DNA of 64,000 nt from Cryptomeria japonica (taxonomy: Eukaryota > Streptophyta > Pinopsida > Cupressales > Cupressaceae), in assembly GCF_030272615.1 (NCBI RefSeq), contig NC_081409.1, forward strand, positions 473,428,573-473,492,572, read 5' to 3'. This document shows positions 12,344-23,716 of the stretch, piece after piece. Numbering within the stretch: the first letter of the stretch is position 1; each line of letters opens with the position of its first letter. Under the pieces are notes generated by a model. That model made no database searches, was not told where the DNA came from, and was given only the letters and a program-made list of their open reading frames with translations. A program made the translations under genes and the position numbers.

Positions 12344-12571
12344 TTGTCCTTGTCCTTTTGTTGTCTCGGTGTTATCTTTGTGTTATCCTTAGGTTGGCTT
12401 GTGCTGTTCTCTTTGACTTGTGATCCCTTTTTGTTTTAACTAGGATCCCATTCTTATTTTGGGTGTCTAGGCACTGTCATTTCTTGTCTTTTTAATGCTT
12501 TATCTTTCTCCTGCTATGTAACAAGGTTCTGGGTTCCTTTCAAAAACCTATTTTTAATTAATCAAAATATA
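12344..12571 (+). other. LINE-1 3' UTR and tail
   Basis: This is a T-rich non-coding stretch with CCTTTTGTTGTCT, ACAAGGTTC and CCTTTCAAA, ending in TTAATTAATCAAAATAT. The same tail is seen in the truncated copy at 3102-3373. A shared 3' end is expected if the LINE RT recognises it, but this is inferred from only two copies. Confidence 0.75.
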
Positions 12572-13035
12572 TTTAGGTTCAACTTTGAAAATCAAACATA
12601 CTTCTTTAGCAGCTAGCCTTCATCTAGTCATCACGCCTTTATTTATATCACCAATAATCTGATTTTTAGAAGGATTCAATCTTACATACCTCAGAATTTT
12701 CTGATTGTTCTGATTTTCAAGTTCCTTCACTCCATCACTGGTAGTAGCAGCATCCAAATTAACAATCTCTACAAGATCATTTTGGTTTAGCCCCTATTCA
12801 ACCTGAAGAGCCAAAGCAGAATGATCGAGTAGAAATTGTTAATTTGAATGTTGTTGTTGCCGATGATGGAGTGCAAGAACCTAAAAAATCAGAATAATCA
12901 GAAGAATCTAAGGTATGTAAGATTGAATCATTCCAAAAATTATATTATTGGTTATAAAAATAAAGGTGTGGTGACTATAAGAAGGCTAGTTGCTGAAGAA
13001 GTATGCTTGATTTCCAAATTTGAACCTAAAGATGT
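12572..13035. repeat. Head-to-head inverted repeat of Copia linker sequence
   Basis: The reverse complement of 12572-12793 matches 12808 to about 13025 closely, including ATTGTTAATTTG, GGTATGTAAGATTGAATC and GAAGAAGTATG-like blocks. The inner ends are GATCATTTTGGTTTAGCC (about 12776-12793) and GAGCCAAAGCAGAATGATC (12808-12826), with a spacer of about 14 bases. Beyond this the arms continue as RT: 4619 downward on the left after skipping LINE-1, and 13036 upward on the right. Confidence 0.85.
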
Positions 13036-14040
13036 TGTTGAAGCATGTAAAGATGAAAGTTGGAGGAGAGATATGGAAGAAGAACTAGATCAAATTAAAA
13101 ATAATAACACCTAGTAACTTGGGCCTATACCTAAGGATAAGAATGTTATTGGTACTAAATGGGTATTCAAAAACAAATTGAATGAAACCGGTGAAGTTGT
13201 CTTAAATAAAGCTAGACTGGTCTGCAAAGGGTATTTATAGGAAGAGGGGATTGATTATGAGGAGACTTTTTCTCTGGTTGATAGACTTGAAGTTGTTAGA
13301 GTGTTGCTTGCTTATGTTCCCTATAAATATTTCAAGGTATCTCAGATGGATGTCAAATCTACCTTTTTGAATGGTGATCTTGAGGAAGAAGTTTACATTG
13401 AACAACCTGGAGGATTTTCACTGTCAGATGATAGAGACATGGTAGGTAAGCTGAAGAAAGTTCTTTATGGACTAAAACAATCTCCTAGAGTCTGGTATGC
13501 TAGACTAGATAAATACTTGTTGAAATTGGGATTTAGTAAAGGTGTTGTTGACAGCAATCTATACTATATATAAAATGATAACATCTTGATTGTTGAAATC
13601 TTTGTTAATGATATAATCTTTGGTGGTGATGATAACTTGAGCATGATGTTTTTTGGTGATATGAAAAAGGAATTTGAGATGTCTATGATTGGTGAAATCA
13701 ATATTTTCTTAGGTTTACAGATTGCACAGACTGGAAAAGGTATATTCATATCTCAAACTAAATATGTGAAGGAATTGTTGAAGAATTTTAGATTAGATGA
13801 CTCAAAACCGGTTCGAACTCCTATGGTGACTAGTTGTAAATTGTCAAAGAATGATGAATCTCCTAAAGCTAATCAGAGTTTGTACAGATTTATGGTTGGT
13901 GGACCATTGTATCTTACTCAGGCTAGGCCAGACATAATGCATGTTGTGTGCATGGCTACTACATATCAAGTTGATCCAAAAGAGAGTCATTTCATTGTTG
14001 TGAAGAGGATATTCAGATACTTGAAGGGTGTTAGCACATA
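12808..14040 (+). pseudogene. Copia (same family as Copia-1) linker, RT and start of RNase H, plus strand
   Basis: The plus-strand translation shows [23 protein letters not shown], then FKVSQMDVKSTFLNGDLEEE, LYGLKQSPRVWYARLDKYL, and then FVNDIIFGG where Copia RT normally has VDDI. The first catalytic Asp is therefore Asn (codon 13607-13609). It continues with MKKEFEMSMIGEINIFLGLQI, KYVKELLKNFRLDDSKPV and RPDIMHVV, and ends near RYLKGV at about 14030. Stops occur at about 12896, 13114, 13237 and 13571. Homology stops at about 14040; a possible downstream piece is at 19285-19372. Confidence 0.88.
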
Positions 14041-15705
14041 TTTTTACAAAATATTTTATGCTATATGGAGGCCTTTTTACTTTATCATATGAGCATTTAT
14101 TTCTGGTCTGTATGTGCAAGAGCTTTATCAGCATAGGTAAAGGTTCTCTAAAAGGATCAGCTATTTTAGGAGTATCAAGGTATCACTTGGGCACACTAAA
14201 GGCATGCGCTAAGTATAGACCACACAAGGAATCCATCATGGAAATGTTTGTCACCATAGAAGTCATTATAGTATGATCTAGAATTTCCTTCTAGTATATA
14301 TCAAGCCCTATGGGAAAAGTTGGGATCACCAATGTTCAAGATGGATGGATCATTTGCACTGGATTGCAAAATTTCAATTATCAGCATAAGTAATCTCGAT
14401 GAAACAGCATTGGCAAGCATAAGAAGGATTATCGACATATCTTATACCGATGAAACAGACGGTGGATGCATTAGAGCACTCAAAAGATACTCAACACGGT
14501 GCGCACTTTTGAAAAGGTCATACCATCGGGATAGCTTGTTCCGATGAAGCAGAAGGCGGTGTTTTTCTATTGGCATGTATTAGCTTATCGGCAAAAAGTA
14601 AAAATTGTTATACCAATAGCCTATGAAGTCATCAGTGTGACTTGTGATGATAAGAAAATATGGATCATGGACTTATAGTATCAAGAGATCGGAAGTAATG
14701 AGAAAAGTATATCTCGATACTCAACGACTAAAGGGAACCGAAGGCAGGCCCATCAGAGAAAAAGACCATATCGGGATAAGGCAAAAATAGTTAGATCGAC
14801 CCCCGATGACATGGAGGATCGAAAGGAAGAACCATCAGCATTACCTATACCGATAAAATAGACTGGGAAGCATAAAGCATAAAGCATAAAGGTTCATAGG
14901 GACTTTGGGAGGAATAGAAAAAGGCTATTCTGACCACAGATGAAGATAGAAGTGCCTGCAAGGATATCAATGTAAGCTATACTGATAAAGTAAGCATTAA
15001 GTAAGGACTCATCTGGACATCAGAAAAATAAATTTTATGCTATGTTGAGTCCCGGTAGGATTGTTAAAGCAGACAGTGAGGTGCTACGAGTTCTTCGGGG
15101 TAAGTTATGCAGATAGCGCAGAGGACTTAGTCAAGATGCGGATTGATATATTGAGATCATCGAGGTATCAAAGGGACATGAAATAAACTATGTCGACACC
15201 TGATGGGTTAAGTAAAAGCAACCCGAAGGTGAAGGCATCAAAGAAAGTTACGTCGATGGAGTATTAAAACAAAAGGCATAGCCGAAGCTGAAGGAGTGTT
15301 CATCACGATAAAGTGAACCATCAGGATAGAAAGAAAACTGTTATCCCAAGACTTGATAAGCTAGTCAGGATAACTTGTGTCGTTCAGAAGGTGAAAAGCG
15401 GTAAAGTCATAACAAATGGCACCAAGCAATTGAATCATTGGGAAAAGTCTTGTCGATTAGCCGTTGGAGGTCTTGATGTAAAAAACTGACATAATGGCTT
15501 CAATTAAATGCATCTATTGAGTAGGTTCATTTCCACATGAAGAAAATCCTTCATAGATTGTGGTAATTGAGTACAAGATTGGACCTCCTGAAATATATAA
15601 CCCGTGTTGCAACAGTATTTCACATAGAGCTATTGCAAAAGATATCAGGTATTTATTGAGAAAATATTCTAAGCTACTGAGCATAAAGTAAGGAAATTTA
15701 TAGAG
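14041..15705 (+). other. Non-coding block upstream of the uncharacterised frame
   Basis: No domain is recognisable. The stretch carries several scattered copies of a short motif like CCGATGAA (about 14396, 14447, 14540, 14800) and related CCGATAAAATAG forms (about 14850). It could be an LTR or 5' UTR of a non-autonomous element whose coding part is 15706-18636, but I see no matching repeat downstream. The strand is assumed from that neighbour. Confidence 0.4.
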
Positions 15706-18636
15706 ATGGAGGGGTCAAGCTCAAAAGGGAAGTGAAAGATTGTTGAAGTATCCAGTACCACGATGAAAAAATAAAAGGGTCAAGTCGGTGAAGCTCGCAG
15801 AAAATTAAACCAAGATATGATAGATCAGATGGGCTCTCCAGGAGCTAGGTCACGCAGAGCTAAGGTGAATTTTCCTATTCGCGATTAGTTGGAGGATAGA
15901 TATAGAGAGATTGGAGATATACTCACAACAGTGTGTGGGCATGAGTTGTTTCTTTTTCATTACCTCTGCAGGGATGAGCCTATGCCAATTTCAAACCCAT
16001 GGAACACTAATTTAGGTAAACTCATGGTACCTAATGTCTTTGTAAATATTGACTTATTGAAGCTCCTAATAAGACATTATGATGCAAACAAATGATCCAT
16101 TTTGTTGCCCGATGGGACTACTTTTGTTCATTTTGTTGTAGCCACAATTCAGGAAGTTTTTGCAGTAGATCTGGAGGCAAAAGTGCCCTTATCATTGATG
16201 GATTTGGAAGAGGAATACAAGAAAATGGATACAACATATCAGGGTTGGAACCTCGCTATCCACAAAGTAGAGAAGGGGAGGCTAACAGAGGAAGATGGTC
16301 CTCCTTATGACATGACTATTTTTAAGAAGTACCTACAGTATACATATATAGCTTGTGGCCAGGTTGGAGGAGTTGAAGCTCCTAATGTGGAAAAAATAGG
16401 ACCATTGGTTTTAGTGGCAGATATCTAGATACATGAGCCTAGAGCTTTTTATTTTGCCTCATACCTGGTGGATAGACTGCATGAAGGCTTCATGAACTTG
16501 AAAGATTATCCAGACAGGCATTTCAAGCATTATTCACTATTAATGCATATTATTTTATTTTATGGGAGATTCAAGGGATTGTGGCCAGAAGGTTTGAATG
16601 TAAATATAGTAGGGAAGAATGGCTAGGATCAACCAGTGTAGTTGTGGGTTTCCCTCTGGGATTACAGATTTGTGAATTCCCATTACCTCAAATTTTAGGA
16701 ATTCTTTGTTAAACCAATTTTCTTTCTCTTTGGTGAACCTCTACAGGGATCATTTTCAGAGGATGTTAAGAAATTTCTTAGACCTCATGAGCATAAAAAT
16801 CCAAAGGTCAATCACAATTGGGGTGATTGGTATTCATGCCAAAACTTCACTTTTGTTTGATGTTATGGATTTGAGGGTTATCCCTATGTGTTACCAAAGC
16901 CTGCACCAGACAGGATTTCTTTTTTGGAAATTGTGAGGCAATTAAGTTTCTCTAATGCTAAGCATTTTGGAGGAGCACACAAGAAAGCCTTCCTCCCTAG
17001 TGCACTTCACTTCCAGGATTTTAAAGTTGTGTCTACCAAAGAATAAGAAGTTATTGAAAGGAAGCTGGTGGATGAATACAACCTGTTCTAGCACATATCT
17101 AGAATGCACTATGATCCTAAGGGTTACATCCATGCAAGAAGGAAGAGGGAAGAGTTGGGAGATTATTTTCATCAGGGGGATGAATTAGAGAACATGTGTA
17201 GAAATAAGGAGGTGGAAGAGCTGGTGGATGTAATGGAGACCTTGGAGAAAAAACTAGAGAGAAGGCAGAGGTTAGAAAACATGGAGGAAGAACCAGCCCA
17301 AAGTGATTCAAGGGAGAATGAATTTGTTTCCAAGCTCTAGGCACCTAAGAAAGAAAAGGATCCAGAAGCATAGGATAGGCTCATCATTGCACTGAATGTA
17401 GAGATAGCTGAAAGAGTGACAGAGCATGTTTCTTTTGTGTTAGATGATCAATTTATAAAGTCTAAAGAGTTCAAATCATTCTTGTACCATTTCAAGGGTA
17501 AGAAATTAAGGGAAGCACTACCAAATATTACCCCTGAGAATGAGGCAGAAATGAAGAAGAGGTTGAAGGAAGATATAGACATAGAAGTTGAGACTATGAC
17601 CCCACAGAAGGAGAGGCAACTACTAGTAGAGACTGGAATAATTGTGTTTCTAGGTTGGGACCTGAGTGCCTCATTTATCTTTGATTCTTTGTTGAACTCA
17701 GACAACAAGGATATGAAATTGAATATCCAAGGAGTAAAAGACATCTTTATTGGACCCAGGTATGATCCAAATGAGGAAGAAATGTTGTTGTGGGATTTAT
17801 ACCCTTCCAATAAAAGGCCAAAAATCATAGACGTGGATAAAGCATTTGGTCACATGATGACCTTGAAAGTTGGAGAGGTAGACCCTTTGATCACGATAGA
17901 CACAGGTATTAATATTTCAAAATTCAACAAGGCCCAGATGAAACATGAGATAATAGAGAACAATAAACATAAGGTCTTATATGAAGAAACCCTTAAGAGG
18001 AGTGGGCATCTGATCCCTCAAATTACTAATTCAGGAGGTCAATGGAAGAAGAAATTTGAGAAATTGGCATATGAGCATACTAAGTTGAAGAGGGAGATGA
18101 AGAGCATCAAGGTTGAGACTGCTTGTGTTTTGCTGAATAAGAGATATGACAATATGGAGAAGGCGTTTAATGAGTTCTAGGGTGTTTATCAAATGAACAT
18201 GGACCACATGGTTTCACACACCAAAATTCGTGATAGACTCAACCTGTTGTTACAGGATGCATCAACTAAAGAAAAGGTAAAGAAGAAGGTTCAGGATCTA
18301 CTTGCCATTCATGAGGAGGTTATAAAGAAATTGAAGTCTGAATTTGATGAGTGCCAATAGATTGTTCAATGTGGGGTTCCTCATTTGGTAGATGATGCAC
18401 GAATAATTAAAGATAAGACCATCTAGCTTTCTGAGTGTAGGTCTATACTTAGTGCAGCTCAAGCCATTATCAAAACATATATCCTTGATATGAATGACAC
18501 GGCTGACCAGTTCAAGAAATTTTACATGATGGAGAATACAACCAGGGATGCGATCGTCGATGCAACAACCTACAAAGACCTGAGATATTTGCGGCACATT
18601 CAGAAGTGCGGACACCAGCTAGATCGAAAGCATTAA
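15706..18636 (+). pseudogene. Uncharacterised 976-codon reading frame, broken by stops but not by frameshifts
   Basis: From ATG 15706 (MEGSSSKGK) to TAA 18634-18636 one phase reads as coherent protein. It has an N-terminal basic segment; a globular middle with FLFHYLCRDEPMPISNPW, TTFVHFVVATIQEVF, EAKVPLSLMDLEEEYKKM, YLQYTYIACGQVGG and HNWGDWYSCQNFTF; an acidic stretch; and a helical, coiled-coil-like tail (KKKFEKLAYEHTKLKREMK). I count about 16 internal stops, for example 15733, 15772, 15886, 16093 and 16426. Nearly all are one C-to-T step from CAG, CAA or CGA. I do not recognise the family. It may be a cargo frame of a non-autonomous retroelement or a dead host-derived gene. Confidence 0.6.
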
Positions 18637-19284
18637 GTCATTGCTTGGTTTTGTGTTTGTAATGTAATTGATAATTTAGTTAGGTTGTTTAGTTACTATT
18701 CAATTAGTTGTTTAGGATAATGAAAGGGTGTGTCCTTTCATTTGTATCTCTTAGCATATATATTTATAATGAGTCATTTTGTATGTAAGAAGGATCGGGC
18801 ATTAAGAAATATACACTGCCTAGTAGGACTATAAGTTATATGTATTAGGGAAGTCTATAGAACAGAGAGGTGTCTTTTTATGCAAACAAACTGTAATGGA
18901 GTATTTTCAAGTGAAGCTTGTGTATACAACCATCTCTTAAGGATTAATATATGAAGGTTCATTGTTTCTTTTCCTAAGTATTGTGCATACTTCTATGTTG
19001 ATGAGTTATTTTGTCCTCTTGATAAATCTGTTATATGATTTGATATGATGTGCCATCACATGCTATTACATTAATTGTGATATTGGGTTCTTCATTGTTA
19101 TGTAACACATACTAAAACCTTCATAGTTGATATTTAGTATTCTCTCAGGAGTTGATAGTATTTTTTGTCCACAAAGTGTCATAGATACCCTTGGATAGAG
19201 GCACTGGTTTGCTATTTATCTTTTCAAGTTTTGGTTGGTCATGCATTCAAGGTCCTAGATAAAGAAACATTCTCCCTGAATTTT
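18637..19284 (+). other. AT-rich 3' flank of the uncharacterised frame
   Basis: No coding signal is visible. It contains GAAAGGGTGTGTCCTTTC, a short self-complementary segment near 18721-18738, and a TATATATTTATAA run near 18757. It could be 3' UTR or LTR. I found no second copy in the window. Confidence 0.4.
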
Positions 19285-19372
19285 ATATGAACAAGATTCA
19301 TGGACTATCAAGAAACAAGATTCAATGTCCTTATCTATTGTTGAAGGTTAGTACATTGTTGCTGCTATTATT
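19285..19372 (+). pseudogene. Copia RNase H scrap
   Basis: The plus-strand translation gives SWTIKKQDSMSLSIVEG, a stop, then YIVAA. This corresponds to the Copia RNase H core seen at about 4075-4130 (SWASKKQDSVSLS). It is probably the continuation of the plus-strand Copia broken at 14040, which would make 14041-19284 an insertion or rearranged block. No target-site duplication was found to prove this. Confidence 0.65.
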
Positions 19373-19590
19373 GGAATCGAGGATCATTGAGAGGGGGGGT
19401 GAATCAGTGATCTATCGGTTAGTAGATTTTCAAACTTAACTTTAAACCACCAGATACAAACACTTAAAATTGAAATGCAGAAACATGAAACTAACAACCA
19501 CAAGATCATAACACTGGTATATTTTTATGTGGAAACCCAAATGGGAAAAACCACAGTGGGATTTTAACACTCAATATTATTCTCATATAT
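19373..19590 (-). repeat. Copia-type LTR fragment
   Basis: This starts near a GAGAGGGGGGGTGAATCAGT box and includes GTGGAAACCCAA and TGGGAAAAACCACAGTGGG at 19529-19560. The same two boxes, in the same orientation and order, occur in the Copia-2 LTRs (from 52240 and 58175) and in weaker form at 1900-2070. It ends abruptly at about 19590, where the Gypsy-A integrase begins. The strand is given by comparison with Copia-2. Confidence 0.6.
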
Positions 19591-20575
19591 ACCTTCACTT
19601 CATCGCCAACTTCAAATTCCTTATGTCTCCTCTTCTCGTCTACTTTCTCCTTATACTTGTTCATATCCTCCAAATGTTGCTTAACCTGAATATGCGAGGC
19701 CTTCATGTGATCTACAAATTCTAATACTTTTGCACTCCTCTTGTCTTTAGTACTGATATCTCTCAATTATAATATACCTCTATGGTGTGCTCTGGTAACA
19801 ATCTCAAAAGGTGTTCTTCTGGTACTCATGTTCATTGAATTATTGTAGGAAAACTCTTCTTGTGCAAGAATCAAATCTCAACTTCCAGTTTTCTCTCCAA
19901 CTAAGCATCTCAATGAATTTCCCAAGCTCCTATTTACTACCTATGTCTTTCCATCAGTCTATGGGTGAAAAGTAGAACTAAACTTAAAGTCTATCTTCAT
20001 ATTCTTCCAAAGTGTTCTCCAAAAAATAACCAACAAACTTAGTGTCTCTGTCTGAAACTATGCTCTTAGGTAATCCATGCAATCTCACTACCTCCTTGAA
20101 AAAGAAGTTAGCTATATGCACTGCGTCTTATGTCTTCTTACAAAGTTTGAAATGAGCCATCTTCGAGAATCTATCCACCACCACAAATATAGAATAATTT
20201 CCTCTCTGTGTCTTAGGAAACTCAAGTATGAATTCCATGCTTATGTCTTCCCATGGTCTCTTGGGTACTATCAGAGGTTTATACAATCCCACGTTCTGAC
20301 TACTACCTTTTGAAACTTGACAAACTCTATAGCTTTGCACAAATTTCCTAACATCCTTATGAATCTGAGGCTAAAAGTAATGTTCACTCACCAATGCTAC
20401 TATTTTGTCAACACCAAAGTGTTTGGCTAATCCTCCACTATGCTTCTCTTTTATCAGATTATCCCTCATAGAACTCTTAGGTATATACAACTGAACTCCT
20501 CTAAATAACATCATGTCATAAATGAAATAATCCAACCATTTTCTTCTATCTACCATAACCAGTGCTCCACATGCT
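19591..20575 (-). pseudogene. Gypsy-A integrase fragment
   Basis: Minus-strand translation shows an HHCC-type start (KHSGGLAKHFGVDKIVALV, then VCQVSKGSSQNVGLYKPL), the core with FVVVDRFSKMAHF and [14 protein letters not shown], and a C-terminal piece ending in FEVGDEVKVY at about 19595. The first two catalytic Asp residues are visible, while the region expected to hold the Glu (about 19900-19980) is scrambled by stops. The C-terminal domain is cut by the junction with the Copia LTR fragment. Confidence 0.82.
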
Positions 20576-20589
20576 TTCCAATGTTATGT

Positions 20590-21110
20590 AAAATCTAGGT
20601 CATCATCATATAAGGTCTTCAACTCATCAAATCCTAATATTTTCACTCTCATCTTTGTCAGCAAATTCCTCCTTCTACTTAATGCATCAGCAACTTTGTT
20701 TAACTTCCCACTCCTATTATTCAACACAAAGGTGTAACTCTGCAAGGATCTACCCATCTCATAAGTCTCCAATTCAACTTACTCTGACTATTCAAATACT
20801 GCAAGGCTTGATGATCAGTATACAGCATAAAATCCTTAGGTAATAGGTAATGCTTGCATTTCTTCAAGGCTTGAACTATGGCATAAAATTCTTGATCATA
20901 CACTGAATATCTCCTCCTAACATTATTCAAATTTTTACTAAAATAAGCTACTTCTCTCCCTTCTTGACTCAATACTACTCCAATTGCATTCCCGCTTGCA
21001 TCATAGTCCACTTGAAACACTTTGTTTAAATATGGTAAATATAACATAGGCTATTCAGTGACCTTCTGCTTCAGCAATTCAAAACTCTTATTTTCTTTAG
21101 TGGTCCACTT
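20590..21110 (-). pseudogene. Gypsy-A RNase H
   Basis: The translation shows FQVDYDASGNAIGVVLSQEG, EVAYFSKNLN, YDQEFYAIVQALKKCKHYL and LYTDHQALQYL, followed after a frameshift by KLNKVADALSRR. These are the D-E-D elements of a Ty3 RNase H in the usual order and spacing. It is joined to RT upstream and integrase downstream. A frameshift near 20740-20770 breaks it. Confidence 0.85.
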
Positions 21111-21860
21111 GAATTCTTTCCTATCTCCTCTCGTTGTCTCAGTCATAGGGCTACAAACTGAACTAAAATTTCTAATAAACTTCTAGTAGAAACTAGCCAA
21201 TCCATGAAATGATCTAACCTCCCCAATGCTTTCAAGTGTAGGTCATTCAACAATTGATCTCACCTTCTCAGGGTCTATCTTCAATTCATCCACAGATATT
21301 ACAAATCCCAAATGGACTAACTCTTCTTTCATGAATCTGCAATTCTTAAGGCTTATCAACAACTTTTCTTATCTCAACCTCTGCAAAACTTGTCTCAAGT
21401 GCAACAAATGCTCCTCTTTTGTTTTATTGAAAATTAGAATGTCATCCAAATATACAATAACAAACTTACCCAATAATTTCTTCAATGCCTCATTCATCAA
21501 TCTCATGAAAGTACTCAGTGCATTAATCAATCCAAAAGGCATCACCAACCATTTATACAATCCTTCATTTGTCTTGAATATTGTCTTCCACTCATCTCCT
21601 TCTCTGATTCTGATCCAGTGATATCTACTCTTCATCTCTATCTTTATGTAGTATTTTGCTCCACTCAAACAATCCATTATGTTATCCATCCTAGGTAAAG
21701 GAAACCAGTACTTTATTGTGATCTTGTTTATTGCTCTAGAATCGGTGCATATCCTCCATTCTCCATTCTTCTTAGGTGCTAACACTGCTGGTACTGCACA
21801 AGGACTCAAACTTTCTCTGATCTAACCTTTCTTCAATAATACCTACACTTGTCTAATCAA
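21111..21860 (-). pseudogene. Gypsy-A reverse transcriptase
   Basis: The minus strand encodes [55 protein letters not shown] and the catalytic box [13 protein letters not shown] (around 21440). The active-site Asp pair is intact in sequence. Stops occur upstream, near 21825, and downstream of LRQVLQRLR. The same segments in Gypsy-B (30150-30760) are close relatives. Confidence 0.9.
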
Positions 21861-22500
21861 CTCTTCATTCTTTGTCTGTGTCATCTAGTGTGTAGCTTTA
21901 TTAGGCAAACTAGCTCCAAGAATCAGGTCCATGCAATGACTGATACTCCTCACCAGTGGTAATCCATCAAACACATTATCTGAAATGATGTCTTCATATT
22001 CTGTCAACAATTATTTTATCTCCTTTGGTTTTACTTCTTCATGTTCTAGATTCTCAGTCTTCTTAGGAACTAAAGAAAAACACACATTTTCATGCCTCAT
22101 TCCACCTAGTAATTTTCTTCCATCCACCAAACAGATTCTAGCATTTGTACAGACTTTGCTCTTCAACAGCTCCTCCAAGGGTAACAAGGTTTGTTTCATC
22201 CCATTCGCTACAATGGTGTATACGTTCTTTCTCCCATCATGTATTGTCTGTCTAAAACTACCAATGTCTACCCAAAAAAAGGTGACAAATATCCATAGGC
22301 ATAATATCACACAAAACTTCATCATGATAATTCCCAATTTTCAATTTCACCAAACATTGCTCACTTACTAACAACTTATGATCATCCTGAATCCATGCTA
22401 TCTGATAAGGATTAGGGTGCTTCAATCTTTCCAACTTCAATTTATTACCATTTCTTCTTAAACAAGATTATCTAAACTACAACTATCAATAACTACTTTA
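21861..22500 (-). pseudogene. Gypsy-A protease to RT spacer
   Basis: The translation shows LKHPNPYQIAWIQDDHKLLV, VLCDIMPMDICHLFLGRHW and DGRKNVYTIVANGM. The same order of motifs occurs in Gypsy-B (HPHPYKVSLLNKGQQ, MDSYHLLLGKPWQ, GRKNVYIITKDGV), where it follows the protease active site. The phase changes at about 22300, so it is frameshifted. The catalytic DSG region should lie near 22470-22490 (the reverse strand reads as VVIDSCS), with the Gly apparently replaced by Cys. Confidence 0.7.
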
Positions 22501-23716
22501 CAACACTTACGAGATACCTTACATCTGGTCTTGAACAAATTTTGCCTTTGCAAGGGATCTTCATCTTCTTCGGTATGACACAAAGTTCCCCTCATCATCA
22601 ATAGTTCTCTATCTTTTGGTTTGTTACCTGATTCAGTGGGGCTTTCTTCTACCAATGCTTCTCTCCCAGTTTTCTCTATCTTCTTATAATTGAAAGCATT
22701 ATTTCCTTCTCCTCCAAACTTATAGGAAGTTCCTCTAAACACTCTCTTGTCTTGTCTTCTATCATGTTTTCCAAAATTTTCATTCTATTAACCATCAAGT
22801 TCTCTTCTTCGGTAGAAATTTTGTCATCCTTTCGGTATGAATTGCCATCTTTGATTACTTCCTTTTCCTTGTTATCATCTATACAGGTTCCTCTTCCTTC
22901 AGAATATCCTCTTCCTCCTTGAAATCTTCCTCCAAAAAATCTTCCATCTCGACATCTTTGTCTTTGCTCATGTCTCTTGTTCAACTTCTCTTTTTCTTTC
23001 AAGGCATACTAGTAAGACTCTTCAACACTTTGTAACTTGATCAAATTGAGTTCATCCTGTATAGACATCCACAATCCATTCAAATATCTCACTACTTGTT
23101 CAACCTCAACATCAATATGTCCAGATCTGATATTCAAGTTATAAAATGCTTCGGTATACTTCTTTACACTAGATTCTTTCTGCCAACTTTCGAAACATAT
23201 TTAATTCATAATTAGCTGGCATAAACTTTGGTTTTAACTTAGCAACCATCTTCTCCCATGATTTGATCTTCTCTTTACCTCTTCTTTGTTTATCAACCTA
23301 CAAATGTTCCCACCAAAGAGATGCATGACCTTTCAACCGGGTATAGGCATATTTCACCTTTCTTTCTTCTGCAGTGTTCTCAAAATCAAAATAATTATCC
23401 ATCTTTGAGATCCAATCCATTAATTCATCTAAATCCAACTTTCCATCATACTACAATGGGGTAAAATGTTGTTTATTTTTTGCCCTACTCAAAACCCTCA
23501 AGAACATCTCTTCATCTGGATCGATCATCGGTGGATTTTCTACTTGTTCTAATGTGCTTCTTCTTCATCATCTTCACTCACATCTTCAATAGGTTAGCCT
23601 CTTCTTTGGGTTGTCTCAATGGCTTCCAACCGGGCTACAATTCCTCTTAATATTTACAATACAGTAGGTTTTGTATTGCCACATGCTCCACCATTCCTAT
23701 TTCCTCTTTGTGCCAT
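22501..23716 (-). pseudogene. Gypsy-A gag
   Basis: A start at ATG 23716 (MAQRGNRNGGACGN) is plausible. Downstream in several phases the minus strand gives DLDELMDWISKMDNYFDF, HASLWWEHLQVDKQRRG, SWEKMVAKLKPKFMPANYE and a Gly/Arg-rich stretch GRFFGGRFQGGRGYSEGRG near 22900. These are typical retrotransposon gag features. No clear zinc knuckle remains. The N-terminal half is repeated in the tandem duplication at 23097-24552. Confidence 0.75.

Larger units (their letters stand above)
4628..12571 (+). mobile_element. LINE-1: nearly full-length plant L1-type retrotransposon with three reading frames
   Basis: A direct repeat TTTAGGTT at 4620-4627 and 12572-12579 flanks a 7.9-kb insert within Copia-1; removing the insert restores a continuous Copia match. 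The order is a short 5' UTR, ORF1 (DUF4283-type domain and zinc knuckle), ORF2 (endonuclease, RT, zf-RVT, RNase H), a third frame ORF3, then about 230 bp of 3' UTR with no poly(A), ending near AATCAAAATAT. ORF1/ORF2 and ORF2/ORF3 join by overlapping stop and start codons. All three frames carry stops or frameshifts, so the copy is dead. The 8-bp target-site repeat is short for a LINE. Confidence 0.9.
1871..12793 (-). mobile_element. Copia-1: decayed Ty1/Copia retrotransposon, 3' half, with two LINE insertions
   Basis: On the minus strand the order is integrase-RT linker (12793-12572), RT start (4619-4165), RNase H (4160-3737), purine tract (3422-3411) and 3' LTR (3410-1871). LINE-1 separates the linker from RT, and a short LINE copy sits in the LTR. 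No 5' LTR, gag, protease or integrase core is present. About 0.6 kb between RT and RNase H is missing compared with the plus-strand copy at 12808-14040. The 12793 end joins a head-to-head copy of the same family. Confidence 0.85.
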
